Positions 8,720 through 17,174 of a DNA stretch of 64,000 nt are shown in pieces. The notes below the pieces were generated by a model. It was not told the origin of the DNA. It made no database searches and was given only the letters and a program-made list of their open reading frames with translations. Source of the DNA: Prosthecobacter algae (GTDB lineage: Bacteria; Verrucomicrobiota; Verrucomicrobiia; Verrucomicrobiales; Verrucomicrobiaceae). Each line of letters starts with the position of its first letter. Position 1 is the first letter of the stretch. The stretch spans positions 764,015-828,014 of the forward strand of contig NZ_BAABIA010000002.1 of the NCBI RefSeq assembly GCF_039542385.1, read 5' to 3'. Made by a program: the position numbers and the translations under genes.

Positions 8720-9103
8720 TTTGTTTGTTACCAACAAGGATAAAATTTCTTGCGCTTGTCAAGTGTATCTTGTATATTGAAAAGTACGGTTAGCGATTGT
8801 TTGCCCTGAAGTCACTCACAACGAGAGGACTTGATTGCCAGCCTTTATAGGGCGGCGGTGGTCAAATGAAAAGTGGCATGATGGTATTCATCTCGATCAG
8901 GAGATCAATGCTTGCCCCGCCGAGTTATTCGAACGCATGGCGGGCCACCCCCTATTCCTTCCACGCTTCTGTCATCTCTGACAACACTTCTGCCAGTGCT
9001 AGATGGCTGCCAGAATTATACGCACTAATTTGCGCAGCTATTGCGGCACTTATTTTACGCGGGTGGTAGGATGTTTACCTTCATTAGGATATAGACCAAT
9101 GAG

Positions 9104-9147
9104 GAGGGAGGGAGGGAGGGAGGGGAGGAAGGGGGGGAAAAAGGGAG
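9104..9147 (+). repeat. Guanine-rich tract with G-quadruplex potential
   Basis: The plus strand has five consecutive GGGA steps (9105-9125), then GGGG and a run of seven Gs, all on one strand. Four or more closely spaced GGG runs meet the usual G-quadruplex pattern. It lies between the 14-bp array and the polymerase-like gene. Confidence 0.7.
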
Positions 9148-9272
9148 AATAGTTTAATACAGCCTGGCAACTCAATAGATAATAAAATATATAACCAAAC
9201 TACCCGGCCCCCCACCTGCGTCACATCGACACACAGCGTAAGCTCGTTTGTATTATTACTTCAAAGAGCACC

Positions 9273-9632
9273 ATGTTAAATATAAAATTTATGGATAAAA
9301 GTAAAACATCACAACTCGCACATATGCGTCTAATCAAATCTCCGGAGTCAATGCGCATTTCAGTTCCGTCGAAGCTACCAGATGCAGTGGAGCACATACC
9401 AATTGAATTCTTAAAGGCGATTAATAAAGACATTACTATAGCTAAAGAATTGTGTCTTTATTTCGCCTCATTACTCAACCCCACCTATTTTAGCGACGAT
9501 ATAACCAAAGTTGGGTTACACAGTGACAACTTGATGAAATATTTAAATGCAAGTATCCTCGCATCATTGAAGCCCTACGAATCGGTACACCCAAAAAAGG
9601 TCCGATCATTGAATGCGATGACGATTTTGTAG
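9273..9632 (+). CDS. N-terminal part of a polymerase-like replication protein (apparently frame-shifted)
   Basis: A 119-residue open frame with no recognised domain. It reads naturally up to about residue 84 (YFSDDITKVGLHSD), then becomes less protein-like. From 9527 the frame of the next gene is open upstream of its own start and encodes QLDEIFKCKYPRIIEAL, then RIGTPKKGPIIECDDDF, joining directly into that gene. This strongly suggests one protein interrupted by a single-base shift between 9527 and 9629. The nominal stop overlaps the next GTG by one base (TAGTG). It may be a mutation, a sequencing error or programmed frameshifting; the sequence alone does not decide. Confidence 0.6.
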   Translation: MLNIKFMDKSKTSQLAHMRLIKSPESMRISVPSKLPDAVEHIPIEFLKAINKDITIAKELCLYFASLLNPTYFSDDITKVGLHSDNLMKYLNASILASLKPYESVHPKKVRSLNAMTIL

Positions 9633-11044
9633 TGGGTGAAAAACCCAAATGCTATTGGTATGCAGATACTTATAGTGCCAAGCGGTGTGGCCAATATCTT
9701 GTCAGCTCTAAACTTGAGACCAAACATGTGCTTTCGATATGTATTGAACACAGGCACAGAAGGATGAAGAGGAGCCAGGGAAATATTATCATTAATAATC
9801 TGTTAAATGTTTATCCCATGGTTGGACTACCTGATGTGGCAGATTTAAAAACTCTTGGCAGAAAGCTTGCAGATGAAGGAAAAACGAGCAAAAAGGGAAA
9901 AATATATAAAATATGTCATCGCAATAAAAGCCGATATTCAAAAGAACAATTAAACGAATTTTCATTTATCGAAGATGGCATAAAGAGATTTCGACATCTT
10001 ACCCAGAATGGTTACATGATCCCGTCGACGCAAGGGATAAGGGGAGGGTATCGCGTCACCGACACCTTTAATTTATTAAACTCGTGGATCAGAAGCCAAG
10101 TTACCATCAATGGACGAATAGCAGTGGAATGTGATTTCACTTGTGCCCATCCGAACATCGCCATCGGTGTCTATGACGGAGACATTAAATACATAACTCA
10201 TAAGCGGCTCGCAGAATACTGTGACATTGACATAACGAATGAGGTGGAGTTGAAAAAATTCAAAACTCTGCACTTAACCTTTTTCAATAAACACCCGAAT
10301 GACATGAAATATTCCAAGAAATTGAACAAAATTTATGAGTTCTATGCTACCCATGCACCAGAAATGCTGAATCGAATCCTGAAAGAAAAGTCGGCTAAGG
10401 GCTATAAGATCACTTGTCAGAGGCTGTTCGCCAAAGAAGTCGAAATCATGACACAATGTATTAAAAAGTTGAATGCAAAGGGGATTTACGTTTTGTATAT
10501 CTATGATGCCCTGTTATGTGATCCTCTACACAAGTCAGAAGTCGAGCAGGTGATGAATAAAACGGTATTGGAATGCGGGGTTTATACAGCCACCTTTGAC
10601 AAAAACTACACCGGTGATGTGGAATCATCCGAACAATTGGAATTACCAGAGCATGTAACAGAATCGGAACAATTTCATGTTACAGCAAAGGGGGGGGCTG
10701 AAAAGGAAACCATTGAACAACAATCAATAGAACGAGCTGCAACTCAATCTGTCCGTGCCACCTCAATGGAGAGATTGCAACAACTCCTCAAGGACCAACG
10801 GCAGTCTGTGCCTGACACAACATCGTTGAGTCAACTTAAAGACGATTTAGTGCAAAATCGCAAGAACCAAGTGAGATTACGCAATGGACTGGTCGATCCA
10901 AAGTATGCAGCTAAAAGGGACAAAATTAACGATAAATTACGCGCATTACAAAAGAGTGAACAATGGTTGCTCCAAATTATTGACCTTGAAGAACTAATAT
11001 CTGAATCACCAGAATATGACTTGTCTCCTGCGCTTTCAGCATAA
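9632..11044 (+). CDS. Divergent DNA polymerase-like (palm-domain) replication protein
   Basis: A 470-residue frame with a GTG start; the real N-terminus probably lies in the preceding frame. At about residues 170-183 it has GRIAVECDFTCAHPNIAIG, resembling polymerase motif A (hydrophobic-E-x-D-F/Y-S-x-x-H-P). At about 285-297 IYVLYIYDALLCD resembles motif C (hydrophobic, then x-D). A similar E-D-Y-S...HP and HDA/YDA pattern occurs in poorly characterised plasmid and element replication proteins. The C-terminal ~100 residues are charged and coiled-coil-like (TTSLSQLKDDLVQNRKNQVR). Upstream lie the tandem repeats and the G-rich tract. The assignment to a polymerase fold is inference from two motifs. 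Confidence 0.55.
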   Translation: MGEKPKCYWYADTYSAKRCGQYLVSSKLETKHVLSICIEHRHRRMKRSQGNIIINNLLNVYPMVGLPDVADLKTLGRKLADEGKTSKKGKIYKICHRNKSRYSKEQLNEFSFIEDGIKRFRHLTQNGYMIPSTQGIRGGYRVTDTFNLLNSWIRSQVTINGRIAVECDFTCAHPNIAIGVYDGDIKYITHKRLAEYCDIDITNEVELKKFKTLHLTFFNKHPNDMKYSKKLNKIYEFYATHAPEMLNRILKEKSAKGYKITCQRLFAKEVEIMTQCIKKLNAKGIYVLYIYDALLCDPLHKSEVEQVMNKTVLECGVYTATFDKNYTGDVESSEQLELPEHVTESEQFHVTAKGGAEKETIEQQSIERAATQSVRATSMERLQQLLKDQRQSVPDTTSLSQLKDDLVQNRKNQVRLRNGLVDPKYAAKRDKINDKLRALQKSEQWLLQIIDLEELISESPEYDLSPALSA

Positions 11045-11298
11045 CTTATTCGCTTATTTAGGTTCTCCTTAATCATCAATATGAATCTGGATGTCCGGGC
11101 CGTTAAGGCACTGATATAAACTTGGTCGTCATATAAAGTCAGACCCTCACAAATTTTTTCATTATGTATTCCATTATCTCGTGTCGAACAGGGAAGATCA
11201 TTTGTAATTATTCTAGTTCAATGAGAATGCAATTTCTTCATTAACTAGCAAATACATCTTGAACGGCAATGGCTGTTGAGTTAACTTAATTAGTTAGC

Positions 11299-11511
11299 AT
11301 GAGTTCAAATAAACTTAACAATAAAAATCAAAATGTCATAGAGTCGCTCTTATTATCTAGAAAAGACGTTTCCCGTATTATGTGTGTATCAAATATGACG
11401 GTAAAGCGACTACAGGGGCGAGGTTTGTTGACCCCAATTTATCTCGGCCCAAGACTTATCCGCTATCGCTCAGAGGACGTTGCTGATTTAATCAGCAAAT
11501 CCGCTGCTTAA
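11299..11511 (+). CDS. Excisionase-like HTH_17 DNA-binding protein
   Basis: A 70-residue protein. LLSRKDVSRIMCVSNMTVKR and then LQGRGLLTPIYLGPRLIRYR is the winged helix-turn-helix pattern of the MerR-like HTH_17/excisionase (Xis, AlpA) group: helix, turn, recognition helix, then a wing with a conserved RY. Such proteins steer integrase directionality or act as small regulators. Being inside a tRNA-integrated island favours an Xis role, although it is 22 kb from the integrase. It lies 254 bp downstream of the polymerase-like gene on the same strand. Confidence 0.75.
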   Translation: MSSNKLNNKNQNVIESLLLSRKDVSRIMCVSNMTVKRLQGRGLLTPIYLGPRLIRYRSEDVADLISKSAA

Positions 11512-11627
11512 CGCTTGTCACAAGTTTGATAATGAGCATTCACTAAGGTTGTCAATGACGCGACTACAGCTGTTGCTGGTGTGACGGACAACAAGACAAC
11601 TGGCGGCCTGGCCATTGATAGAGCCGC

Positions 11628-12014
11628 TCAATGCCTGTCACCGTTCTTTTCCATCGCCTTCATGAATTGAGCGCCATCTTCAGGTGCCATCAGGGAACTG
11701 ATTTCCTGATGATGGAGGTACTTTTCTTTTCTCGTGCGGGTGGGTTTGCTGCTTAATGGACTGCCGTTGCCATGGAACTGGAGTTCGATCTGTTTGATAC
11801 GCTCCACCTGCTCGTCGTTGATGTGATAGGTGTTCTTCCATTTCAGCACTGTCTTTGAAATGGACGCAGTTTGATCGTGAATGGCGCGGCGATGTATGAA
11901 GAACGCAGGGACACCAAAAAGCAGGAGTATAAAGCCAATAAAAAAGGCCTTTTCACTTAGTGTGAACTTGGCGGAGGGTGCGAGGTCTTTCTTGTTGTTG
12001 GGGCGTTTGCTCAT
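11628..12014 (-). CDS. Small membrane-anchored protein beside the P-type ATPase
   Basis: From the ATG at 12014 (MSKRPNNKKDLAPSAKF) the protein has 128 residues. The longer frame from 12062 overlaps the ATPase gene and adds only poor sequence. One transmembrane helix (FFIGFILLLFGVPAFF) at about residues 24-39 is followed by a mostly helical, probably periplasmic part with INDEQVERIKQIELQFHG and HHQEISSLM. The arrangement recalls ZraP/CnrX-type periplasmic metal-sensing helices, but the match is loose. It begins 4 bp after the ATPase stop codon, so cotranscription is likely. Confidence 0.6.
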   Translation of the reverse strand: MSKRPNNKKDLAPSAKFTLSEKAFFIGFILLLFGVPAFFIHRRAIHDQTASISKTVLKWKNTYHINDEQVERIKQIELQFHGNGSPLSSKPTRTRKEKYLHHQEISSLMAPEDGAQFMKAMEKNGDRH

Positions 12015-12018
12015 GTAC

Positions 12019-13989
12019 TTACGACTTGGTAGTTCTTGCAGCGCCAAGAAGCCGGAGGGCATTCATGATGACGAGCAATGTCGCGCCAGTATCTGCCAGG
12101 ATAGCAAGCCACAGGCTGGTGTGACCGGTGAAGGCGAGGATGAGAAAGATGGCCTTTACGACAAGGGCGAAGGTGACGTTGAACTGAATGATGCTCAGGG
12201 TCCGGCGGCCTAGTGCGATGGCTTCGGCCACGCGGGTAAGGTCGTCTTTCATGAGGGCCATGTCGGCGGTTTCGATTGCTGTGTCGCTGCCGATGGCTCC
12301 CATGGCGATGCCGACGCTTGCAAGGGCCAGCGCGGGAGCGTCATTCACTCCGTCGCCAATCATGCCGACGTAGTGATGCTCGGTCATGAGGCGGCGTATG
12401 TGCTCGATCTTTTGCTCAGGCATGAGGTCGCCATAGGCTTCGTCAATGCCTGCAAGACGTGCGATGGCATCGACGGTGCGCTGATTGTCGCCGCTGAGCA
12501 TGACAACTTTTTCGATGCCCGCTCCATGTAGCAGGGCGAGGGCATTGGCGGCTTCTGGCCGGATGGTGTCACCTATGCTGAGAATACCCAGCACTTTGCC
12601 ATTACAGCCTTCATGCGGAGCGTGGCCGAGGATGGCTAGCGACTGGCCTTTGTTTTCGATCTCAGTTAGGCGGGCCTCGATCTCTGGACTGCATAGCCCC
12701 AGCTCATGCGCCATTTTGTGATTGCCTATGAAGTGTGGGTGACCGTCAATAATGGCGGTGGCTCCTCGACCCGTAACGGATTTATACTGAGAAGACTCGA
12801 TCCAGGTGATACCCTTGGCCTGTGCAGCAACGACGACGGCTTTCGCCAGCGGGTGCTCGGAATGAACATCAATGGCAGCGGCACGACGCAGTACATCTTC
12901 CTCTGCTATATCGCCAATGGGAATGACGCGGGTGATCTGGGGGCGGCCTTGCGTGATGGTGCCGGTCTTGTCCACGGCGAGAGCACGCAACTTGCCCACG
13001 GCTTCCAAATAAGCACCGCCTTTGATGAGAACGCCACGTCGTGCGAGCGCGGTGAGACCGGATACAATCGACACCGGTGTGGCGATGACGAGAGCGCAGG
13101 GACATGCAATGACGAGCAGCACGAGTGCACGGTAAGTCCACTCGGACCAAGCGCCACCCATGAACAATGGCGGCAGCAGGGCCACTAACAAGGCCACTAT
13201 AAAAGTCGCGGGTGTATAGATGGCAGCAAACTTGTCCACAAAGCGCTGTGTGGGTGCCTTTTGTTCTTCGGCTTCCTCCACGAGCTTGATGATGCGGGCG
13301 AGAGTGCTGTCGCTTGCCGCTTTGGTGACACGCACGGTGAGGGAGCCTTCGCCGTTGATGGTGCCCGCAAACACAGGATCACCGGGCTTTTTTTCCACTG
13401 GCACGGACTCGCCAGTGATGGGCGCTTGATTCACGGCAGACTCACCGGTGATGACCTCGCCATCTAAAGGAACACTGCTGCCGCTACGCACGCTGATCTC
13501 CGCTCCCACGACGACTTCTGCCACGGGCATTTCTTGGGTAACACCATCGGCATCGCGCACGAGCGTGGTCTGCGGCGTGAGTTTCAGCAGGGAGGCGATG
13601 GCACGTCGCGCACGACCCACACTCCAGGACTCGAGCAATTCAGACAGAGCAAAGAGAAAGACCACAGCCGCTCCTTCAGCCCCTTCTCCCACGAGCCATG
13701 CGCCCGTCACGGCCACAGTCATGAGCACGTTCATATCGAGCCGTATTTTTTTCAGCGCTTTGAAGGCGGCAGGAAAGACAAGCAGACCCCCAGCCAGTGT
13801 GGCGAATGCAAAGCAGCTCGTATGCAGCAGCATGGGGCCTAGCTTCAGCCATTGCAACAGCATCCCACTCCCGAGCAGCGCCCCCGATGCGATGACGAGT
13901 GCATTGCGGGGCAGATGAGTGTCATCATGCCCATGTTCGCAGGAGCCGTGAGATTTGGATTCAGGGGAGTGTGTGTCTTCTTTGCTCAT
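12019..13989 (-). CDS. P1B-type heavy-metal-exporting ATPase (Zn/Cd/Pb type)
   Basis: A 656-residue pump that uses ATP to export soft divalent metals across the inner membrane. Instead of an HMA domain, the N-terminus is His/Cys-rich (SHGSCEHGHDDTH). The TGES-type actuator motif is ITGESVPVEK (~191-200). The metal-site CPC of helix 6 is at 296-298 (VIACPCALVIATPVS). The phosphorylation loop is DKTGTITQG with Asp340. HP of the nucleotide domain is seen in HSEHPLAKA, and the hinge is GDGVNDAPALA. CPC together with the cytoplasmic His-rich tail fits the ZntA/CadA subgroup. It is followed by the small membrane protein at 11628. Confidence 0.95.
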   Translation of the reverse strand: MSKEDTHSPESKSHGSCEHGHDDTHLPRNALVIASGALLGSGMLLQWLKLGPMLLHTSCFAFATLAGGLLVFPAAFKALKKIRLDMNVLMTVAVTGAWLVGEGAEGAAVVFLFALSELLESWSVGRARRAIASLLKLTPQTTLVRDADGVTQEMPVAEVVVGAEISVRSGSSVPLDGEVITGESAVNQAPITGESVPVEKKPGDPVFAGTINGEGSLTVRVTKAASDSTLARIIKLVEEAEEQKAPTQRFVDKFAAIYTPATFIVALLVALLPPLFMGGAWSEWTYRALVLLVIACPCALVIATPVSIVSGLTALARRGVLIKGGAYLEAVGKLRALAVDKTGTITQGRPQITRVIPIGDIAEEDVLRRAAAIDVHSEHPLAKAVVVAAQAKGITWIESSQYKSVTGRGATAIIDGHPHFIGNHKMAHELGLCSPEIEARLTEIENKGQSLAILGHAPHEGCNGKVLGILSIGDTIRPEAANALALLHGAGIEKVVMLSGDNQRTVDAIARLAGIDEAYGDLMPEQKIEHIRRLMTEHHYVGMIGDGVNDAPALALASVGIAMGAIGSDTAIETADMALMKDDLTRVAEAIALGRRTLSIIQFNVTFALVVKAIFLILAFTGHTSLWLAILADTGATLLVIMNALRLLGAARTTKS

Positions 13990-14099
13990 AAATTAAATGG
14001 TTAAAAAATGGTATGCCGCTGAATAGCCTCACTGGCGCTGCGTCCGACTGATGTGCCGCGTTTTTGGCGGCAACGACTCAAATCAAAAAACAACGCACC

Positions 14100-14468
14100 A
14101 TGAAAAAGCTCATTACCCTTTTGGCAGTCACTGCCAGCTTTGCTGTCTTCACCTCTGCCGCTGTGCAGGCGGGAGATCATCATTCCAGCCGTTCCGGCCA
14201 TGGGAGCGGACACGGTTCCAGTCATGGCTCCAGCCGCGGCGGGCACAGTTCCGGCCACGGTGGCAGCTCCAGTCATCACGGCTCCGGGCATGGCAGTAGC
14301 CACAACTCCCGGCACGGTAGCTACCAGCCTCACAGGCCGAGTTCCAGTCATGGCGGTGGACACAGCTCTGGTCATGGTGGCTCCAGCCATCACGGCAGCA
14401 GCAACCGGGGACACATCAGCGTTCCAGGATTTCATTTTGACTTTGGCGGTCATGGTGGTCGCCACTAG
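14100..14468 (+). CDS. Secreted His/Gly/Ser-rich low-complexity protein, probable metal binder
   Basis: The ATG at 14100 gives a clean signal peptide (MKKLITLLAVTASFAVFTSA, then AVQA) and a mature part of about 95 residues built almost wholly of G, S and H. It has recurrent SGHGS, GSSHHG and SRGGHSSGHG units and ends in a short non-repetitive tail (ISVPGFHFDFGG). Such His content suggests periplasmic Zn, Cu or Ni binding. A frame from 14064 adds 12 residues that spoil the signal peptide. It is the only plus-strand gene in the metal block, with its own terminator just downstream. Confidence 0.75.
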   Translation: MKKLITLLAVTASFAVFTSAAVQAGDHHSSRSGHGSGHGSSHGSSRGGHSSGHGGSSSHHGSGHGSSHNSRHGSYQPHRPSSSHGGGHSSGHGGSSHHGSSNRGHISVPGFHFDFGGHGGRH

Positions 14469-14504
14469 CAAGGAGTGTTGAGGACTTGGTGAACTCATCA
14501 GCAC

Positions 14505-14539
14505 AGCCCATCGGAGCGGGATCTCCGATGGGCTTTTTG
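14505..14539 (+). terminator. Rho-independent terminator after the His-rich gene
   Basis: AGCCCATCGGAG (14505-14516) pairs perfectly with CTCCGATGGGCT (14523-14534) over a 6-nt loop, followed by a short T-run. It sits 37 bp after the stop codon of the His-rich gene. Confidence 0.9.
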
Positions 14540-14578
14540 TTGGTTGCTGGATGCGTGTTGTTTTCACATTTGGTGGAA

Positions 14579-14842
14579 TCAAGACTTGGGCACAAAAGAA
14601 GCAGGCCGCTTCTCGAACTCGCAGCGGCAGCTTTCGCCACAGAACCAGTAGGTGCGGCCCGCGTGTTGAGTGTGCGGTGTGCTGGGGACAGCGGGCACGC
14701 TTAGGCAGGAGAAGTCGCGCTTATGACGGCAGACGAGGCACTGCTGCACGGGCGCGTCTGCGGGCGGGATGGGCGGCAAGGGCGCACACCCTAAGATCAG
14801 GATGTGCGCCGCAGCGAGGATCATGAAGGATGCTCGGCTCAT
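14579..14842 (-). CDS. Small TRASH/YHS-like Cys-rich lipoprotein
   Basis: An 87-residue protein with a lipoprotein-like start (MSRASFMILAAAHILILGC, lipobox Cys at residue 19). It then has CLVCRHKRDFSC, a spacer and TYWFCGESCRCEFEKRPASF. The 'YWFC-x3-C-x-x-x-F-x-x-x-P' pattern is the metal-binding TRASH/YHS zinc-knuckle found in copper and heavy-metal handling proteins. It probably binds metal at the outer membrane or in the periplasm. It lies 3 bp downstream of the outer-membrane barrel gene, in the same direction. Confidence 0.75.
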   Translation of the reverse strand: MSRASFMILAAAHILILGCAPLPPIPPADAPVQQCLVCRHKRDFSCLSVPAVPSTPHTQHAGRTYWFCGESCRCEFEKRPASFVPKS

Positions 14843-14845
14843 GCT

Positions 14846-15766
14846 TCAGAAGGCGATGGAGACGCCAGTGATGAGACGGAACTGTGTCTCGACCTGACGG
14901 CCATTGAGGTCTTGCAGCACCGGGAGCTGAATACCGATGCTCCCGGCGATCTTCTCTGTGAAGGATACTTTTACGCCGGGTGAAAGGAACAATACGGTGC
15001 CGCCCGTGTTGGCATCCTTCTCACCTTCTTCCTCGCTCTTGGCGATATGGCGCAATGTGGCCTCAGCCACGAGACTGACCTGGGGGAAGGTCTTGGCATC
15101 ACCACACACGCGCCAGGCAAGCGAGGTGCCGAGGTCGAGACGATCACCAAGCCGGTAGTCGTAGCGCTCACCACGGAAGGTGTAGAGCGCACTGGCATCC
15201 AGCGTGAGTGCCGCGCTGAGCGGCACGGTGTAAGCCAGTCCTGCGAGGCCATCCCAGGCACCGGTGCCAGCAGTGGCGGAGGGCTCCACGCGCTCGCCTT
15301 CGGTGTTGGTGAGGCTTGAATCACCCGTGGGTGCTTTCACTCCTCCGATGAGTGCGAGCTGCCCCGCTGGGCCTTGGTAGAAGCGATACTTGCCCGTGAG
15401 CCAGAGGTCGGTGAAGCCATCGGGATCAAAGGTCACGATGTCACCACCTTCCAGCTCGCGGTTCCCCTCGGCGGCATAGTAGCCGTAGGTGAGGCCGAGC
15501 TGAAAGTTCTCCGCCACGCCATAAGCGATGTTTAACGTGGTGAGAAACGAGCGGTCGAGTAGATCGACGCCCTCGATGTCCCCGCCGAGTCCATCGAACT
15601 CCGTCCAGTCGAACTGGAAGGAGCTGGAGAACTGGCCGGGCTTCAAGGTTTCAGCCGTGAGCGTGGTGAAGCCGCTGCCGGAGGTGCCGGGGCCGTGGTC
15701 GGCGCGGGCGGTGGTAGCGGTGAAGATGGTGGCAATGATTGAGAGAGAAAAAAGACTGTGTTTCAT
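14846..15766 (-). CDS. Outer-membrane beta-barrel protein (MetA-pathway/transporter type)
   Basis: The start is set at the ATG at 15766, which gives a signal peptide (MKHSLFSLSIIATIFTATTA, then RA). The frame continues upstream for 37 unlikely residues. The mature ~285 residues show alternating amphipathic strands (e.g. LKPGQFSSSFQFDWTEF, FTDLWLTGKYRFYQG) and end with aromatic FRLITGVSIAF, a typical C-terminal barrel strand. The pattern of 'GLTYGYY...DLWLTGKYRF' resembles the 'MetA-pathway of phenol degradation' family often found in metal efflux clusters. It may be a channel or sensor for metal efflux. Confidence 0.75.
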   Translation of the reverse strand: MKHSLFSLSIIATIFTATTARADHGPGTSGSGFTTLTAETLKPGQFSSSFQFDWTEFDGLGGDIEGVDLLDRSFLTTLNIAYGVAENFQLGLTYGYYAAEGNRELEGGDIVTFDPDGFTDLWLTGKYRFYQGPAGQLALIGGVKAPTGDSSLTNTEGERVEPSATAGTGAWDGLAGLAYTVPLSAALTLDASALYTFRGERYDYRLGDRLDLGTSLAWRVCGDAKTFPQVSLVAEATLRHIAKSEEEGEKDANTGGTVLFLSPGVKVSFTEKIAGSIGIQLPVLQDLNGRQVETQFRLITGVSIAF

Positions 15767-15880
15767 GAATGAATAAGAAAGGTCGCCGCACCGACGGCCC
15801 GGTGAGCGGATGGAAATAAAAACGGCCCGCAGCGGACAAGCGCGGAGCCAGCCCCCGACCGTGGGGGGCACATTCAAAGG

Positions 15881-16291
15881 TCAAGAGAGGCGATGATCGT
15901 ATCGAGGCGGCGGCACAGGTGGACGTTCCCTTGCCAGTGAGGCCCGTCTAGGCTCATCAGGAAATGCGGCGATCTCTGCTGGTGGCTTCACAGAGAAGAG
16001 CGGTTGCTCCCAAATGGAAGCAACGAGAAGTTTGAGTTCCGATTTGGACTCCGGGCGGCTTTGAGGATCGTCCTCTGAAAGCGGTCCGTGGTTCTGAACC
16101 AGTTTGCACAGGTCGCACGGATGCTTTCCGTCGAAAGTCATTTCCAGCGCGTCTGCGACAGGGCGTGTGCGGGAAAACTCCACCGCCATGCCCACCCAGC
16201 CCACCACCTGTACAGCGCTCCAGTGCAGCCCGACTGATAAGCAGGCAAGCAGCACGGTAAGAAAGCGGAGATGGCGGGTGAGTCGTAGCAT
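15881..16291 (-). CDS. Small secreted/membrane protein with CxxC motif
   Basis: A 136-residue protein with one N-terminal hydrophobic segment (FLTVLLACLSVGLHWSAVQV, possible signal anchor) and a short motif HPCDLCKLVQ near residue 60. The C-terminus is proline- and arginine-rich. The pattern 'signal segment, then CxxC' recurs in small proteins of bacterial metal-efflux loci (DUF2946-like), but I cannot name a family firmly. Its stop codon is 115 bp upstream of the barrel start, and its first codon overlaps the stop of the preceding gene (16291). Confidence 0.6.
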   Translation of the reverse strand: MLRLTRHLRFLTVLLACLSVGLHWSAVQVVGWVGMAVEFSRTRPVADALEMTFDGKHPCDLCKLVQNHGPLSEDDPQSRPESKSELKLLVASIWEQPLFSVKPPAEIAAFPDEPRRASLARERPPVPPPRYDHRLS

Positions 16292-16815
16292 CAGCGATCA
16301 CGGTTCATGAGGGTCTTGAGCGCGGGCAGGCTGTAGACCTCGCCCACGAGGCGGTCAGCACTGTAAACCTGCACGGCCCATCCGTGGTAGCGCTTGCCGA
16401 CGGCATCGACGCGCTTGTATCTGGCGCGGTTACCCGTGCCGGACTGCTCGGAATGTTCAGGCGTGAAACTAAAGGTCACGACAGGTGACTTCAGGGGAGT
16501 GCTCTTGCCTGCAACTAAGGTGGCCCTGAGGTTATCTAGCTTCATGGCGGTGATCTTTTTGGTGGCCAGATCATCCGAGAAAAAAGTGCAGGTGATTTTA
16601 ACCTCACCCTGAACTGCGGCGCTGCCGTACACTTCGATTTCGAGGTTTTTCTTCACCACCTCGGTAATGCTTCCCTTGGGATCGTCATGCTCCGTTTTCA
16701 AGGTGGCGGAAACTCGAACGGAACTTGTGTTTTGAGCCTGAAGAGTGGTGGTGATGCCGAACAATGCTGCAACCAGAGCAAGCGAGATGTTTTTGATGAA
16801 GCGAAAATGGTTCAT
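16291..16815 (-). CDS. Secreted beta-rich hypothetical protein
   Basis: The start is set at the ATG at 16815 (174 residues), giving a signal peptide FIKNISLALVAALFGITTTL, then QAQ. The frame extends upstream to 17307, but that part is arginine-rich shadow of the neighbouring genes. The mature protein is beta-rich (SSVRVSATLKTEHDDPKGSI, ITCTFFSDDLATKKI, HGWAVQVYSADRLVGEVYS) and unrecognised. It overlaps its upstream neighbour by 4 bp (ATGA), so the two are translationally coupled. Confidence 0.7.
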   Translation of the reverse strand: MNHFRFIKNISLALVAALFGITTTLQAQNTSSVRVSATLKTEHDDPKGSITEVVKKNLEIEVYGSAAVQGEVKITCTFFSDDLATKKITAMKLDNLRATLVAGKSTPLKSPVVTFSFTPEHSEQSGTGNRARYKRVDAVGKRYHGWAVQVYSADRLVGEVYSLPALKTLMNRDR

Positions 16816-17162
16816 GACAAGAATGGGTTGAGGTGAAAAGCAGCGGTGCCGCGCCATGCGCTGAGGCAGATCAGCACGATAAAGATCAGGATGCACACCA
16901 TGACCAAGACGGCGCTCCACACTGGCCCTGAGGGGCGGCGGAGCACGGCGGCGAATCCCGCCAGCCATGCGCTTAAGACAAGCAGCGGGCTGAGGATGCG
17001 GCAGAGCACGAGGGCGATAAAGTCTCCTGTCTCCTCGCCGGGACGGTGCGAGCCGATGCCGCCCGTTATCAGTCCGGCGAGGAACACGACCAGTGCTGCT
17101 CCGGCAAGATAGATCGCTGCTTTGGATAGCGGCGTGAGCTTGGATGGTGGTTCGTCGTTCAT
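16812..17162 (-). CDS. Three-helix membrane protein, unknown
   Basis: A 116-residue integral membrane protein. The hydrophobic segments are AAIYLAGAALVVFLAGLI, LVLCRILSPLLVLSAWLAGF and AVLVMVCILIFIVLICL, after a short charged cytoplasmic start. It ends overlapping the next gene (ATGA) and begins 12 bp after the gene at 17175. No family recognised. It sits inside the metal operon. Confidence 0.7.
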   Translation of the reverse strand: MNDEPPSKLTPLSKAAIYLAGAALVVFLAGLITGGIGSHRPGEETGDFIALVLCRILSPLLVLSAWLAGFAAVLRRPSGPVWSAVLVMVCILIFIVLICLSAWRGTAAFHLNPFLS

Positions 17163-17174
17163 GACAAAGGAGAG

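Larger units (their letters stand above)
8071..9272. other. Low-coding region with IS scar, tandem repeats and G-rich tract
   Basis: No frame in this interval resembles a known protein. The first ~280 bases probably belong to the decayed IS3 element. The rest holds the 14-bp tandem array (8594-8719) and the guanine-rich tract (9104-9147) described separately. A 67-codon frame at 8866-9069 has no homologous look and no supporting start. Confidence 0.5.
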
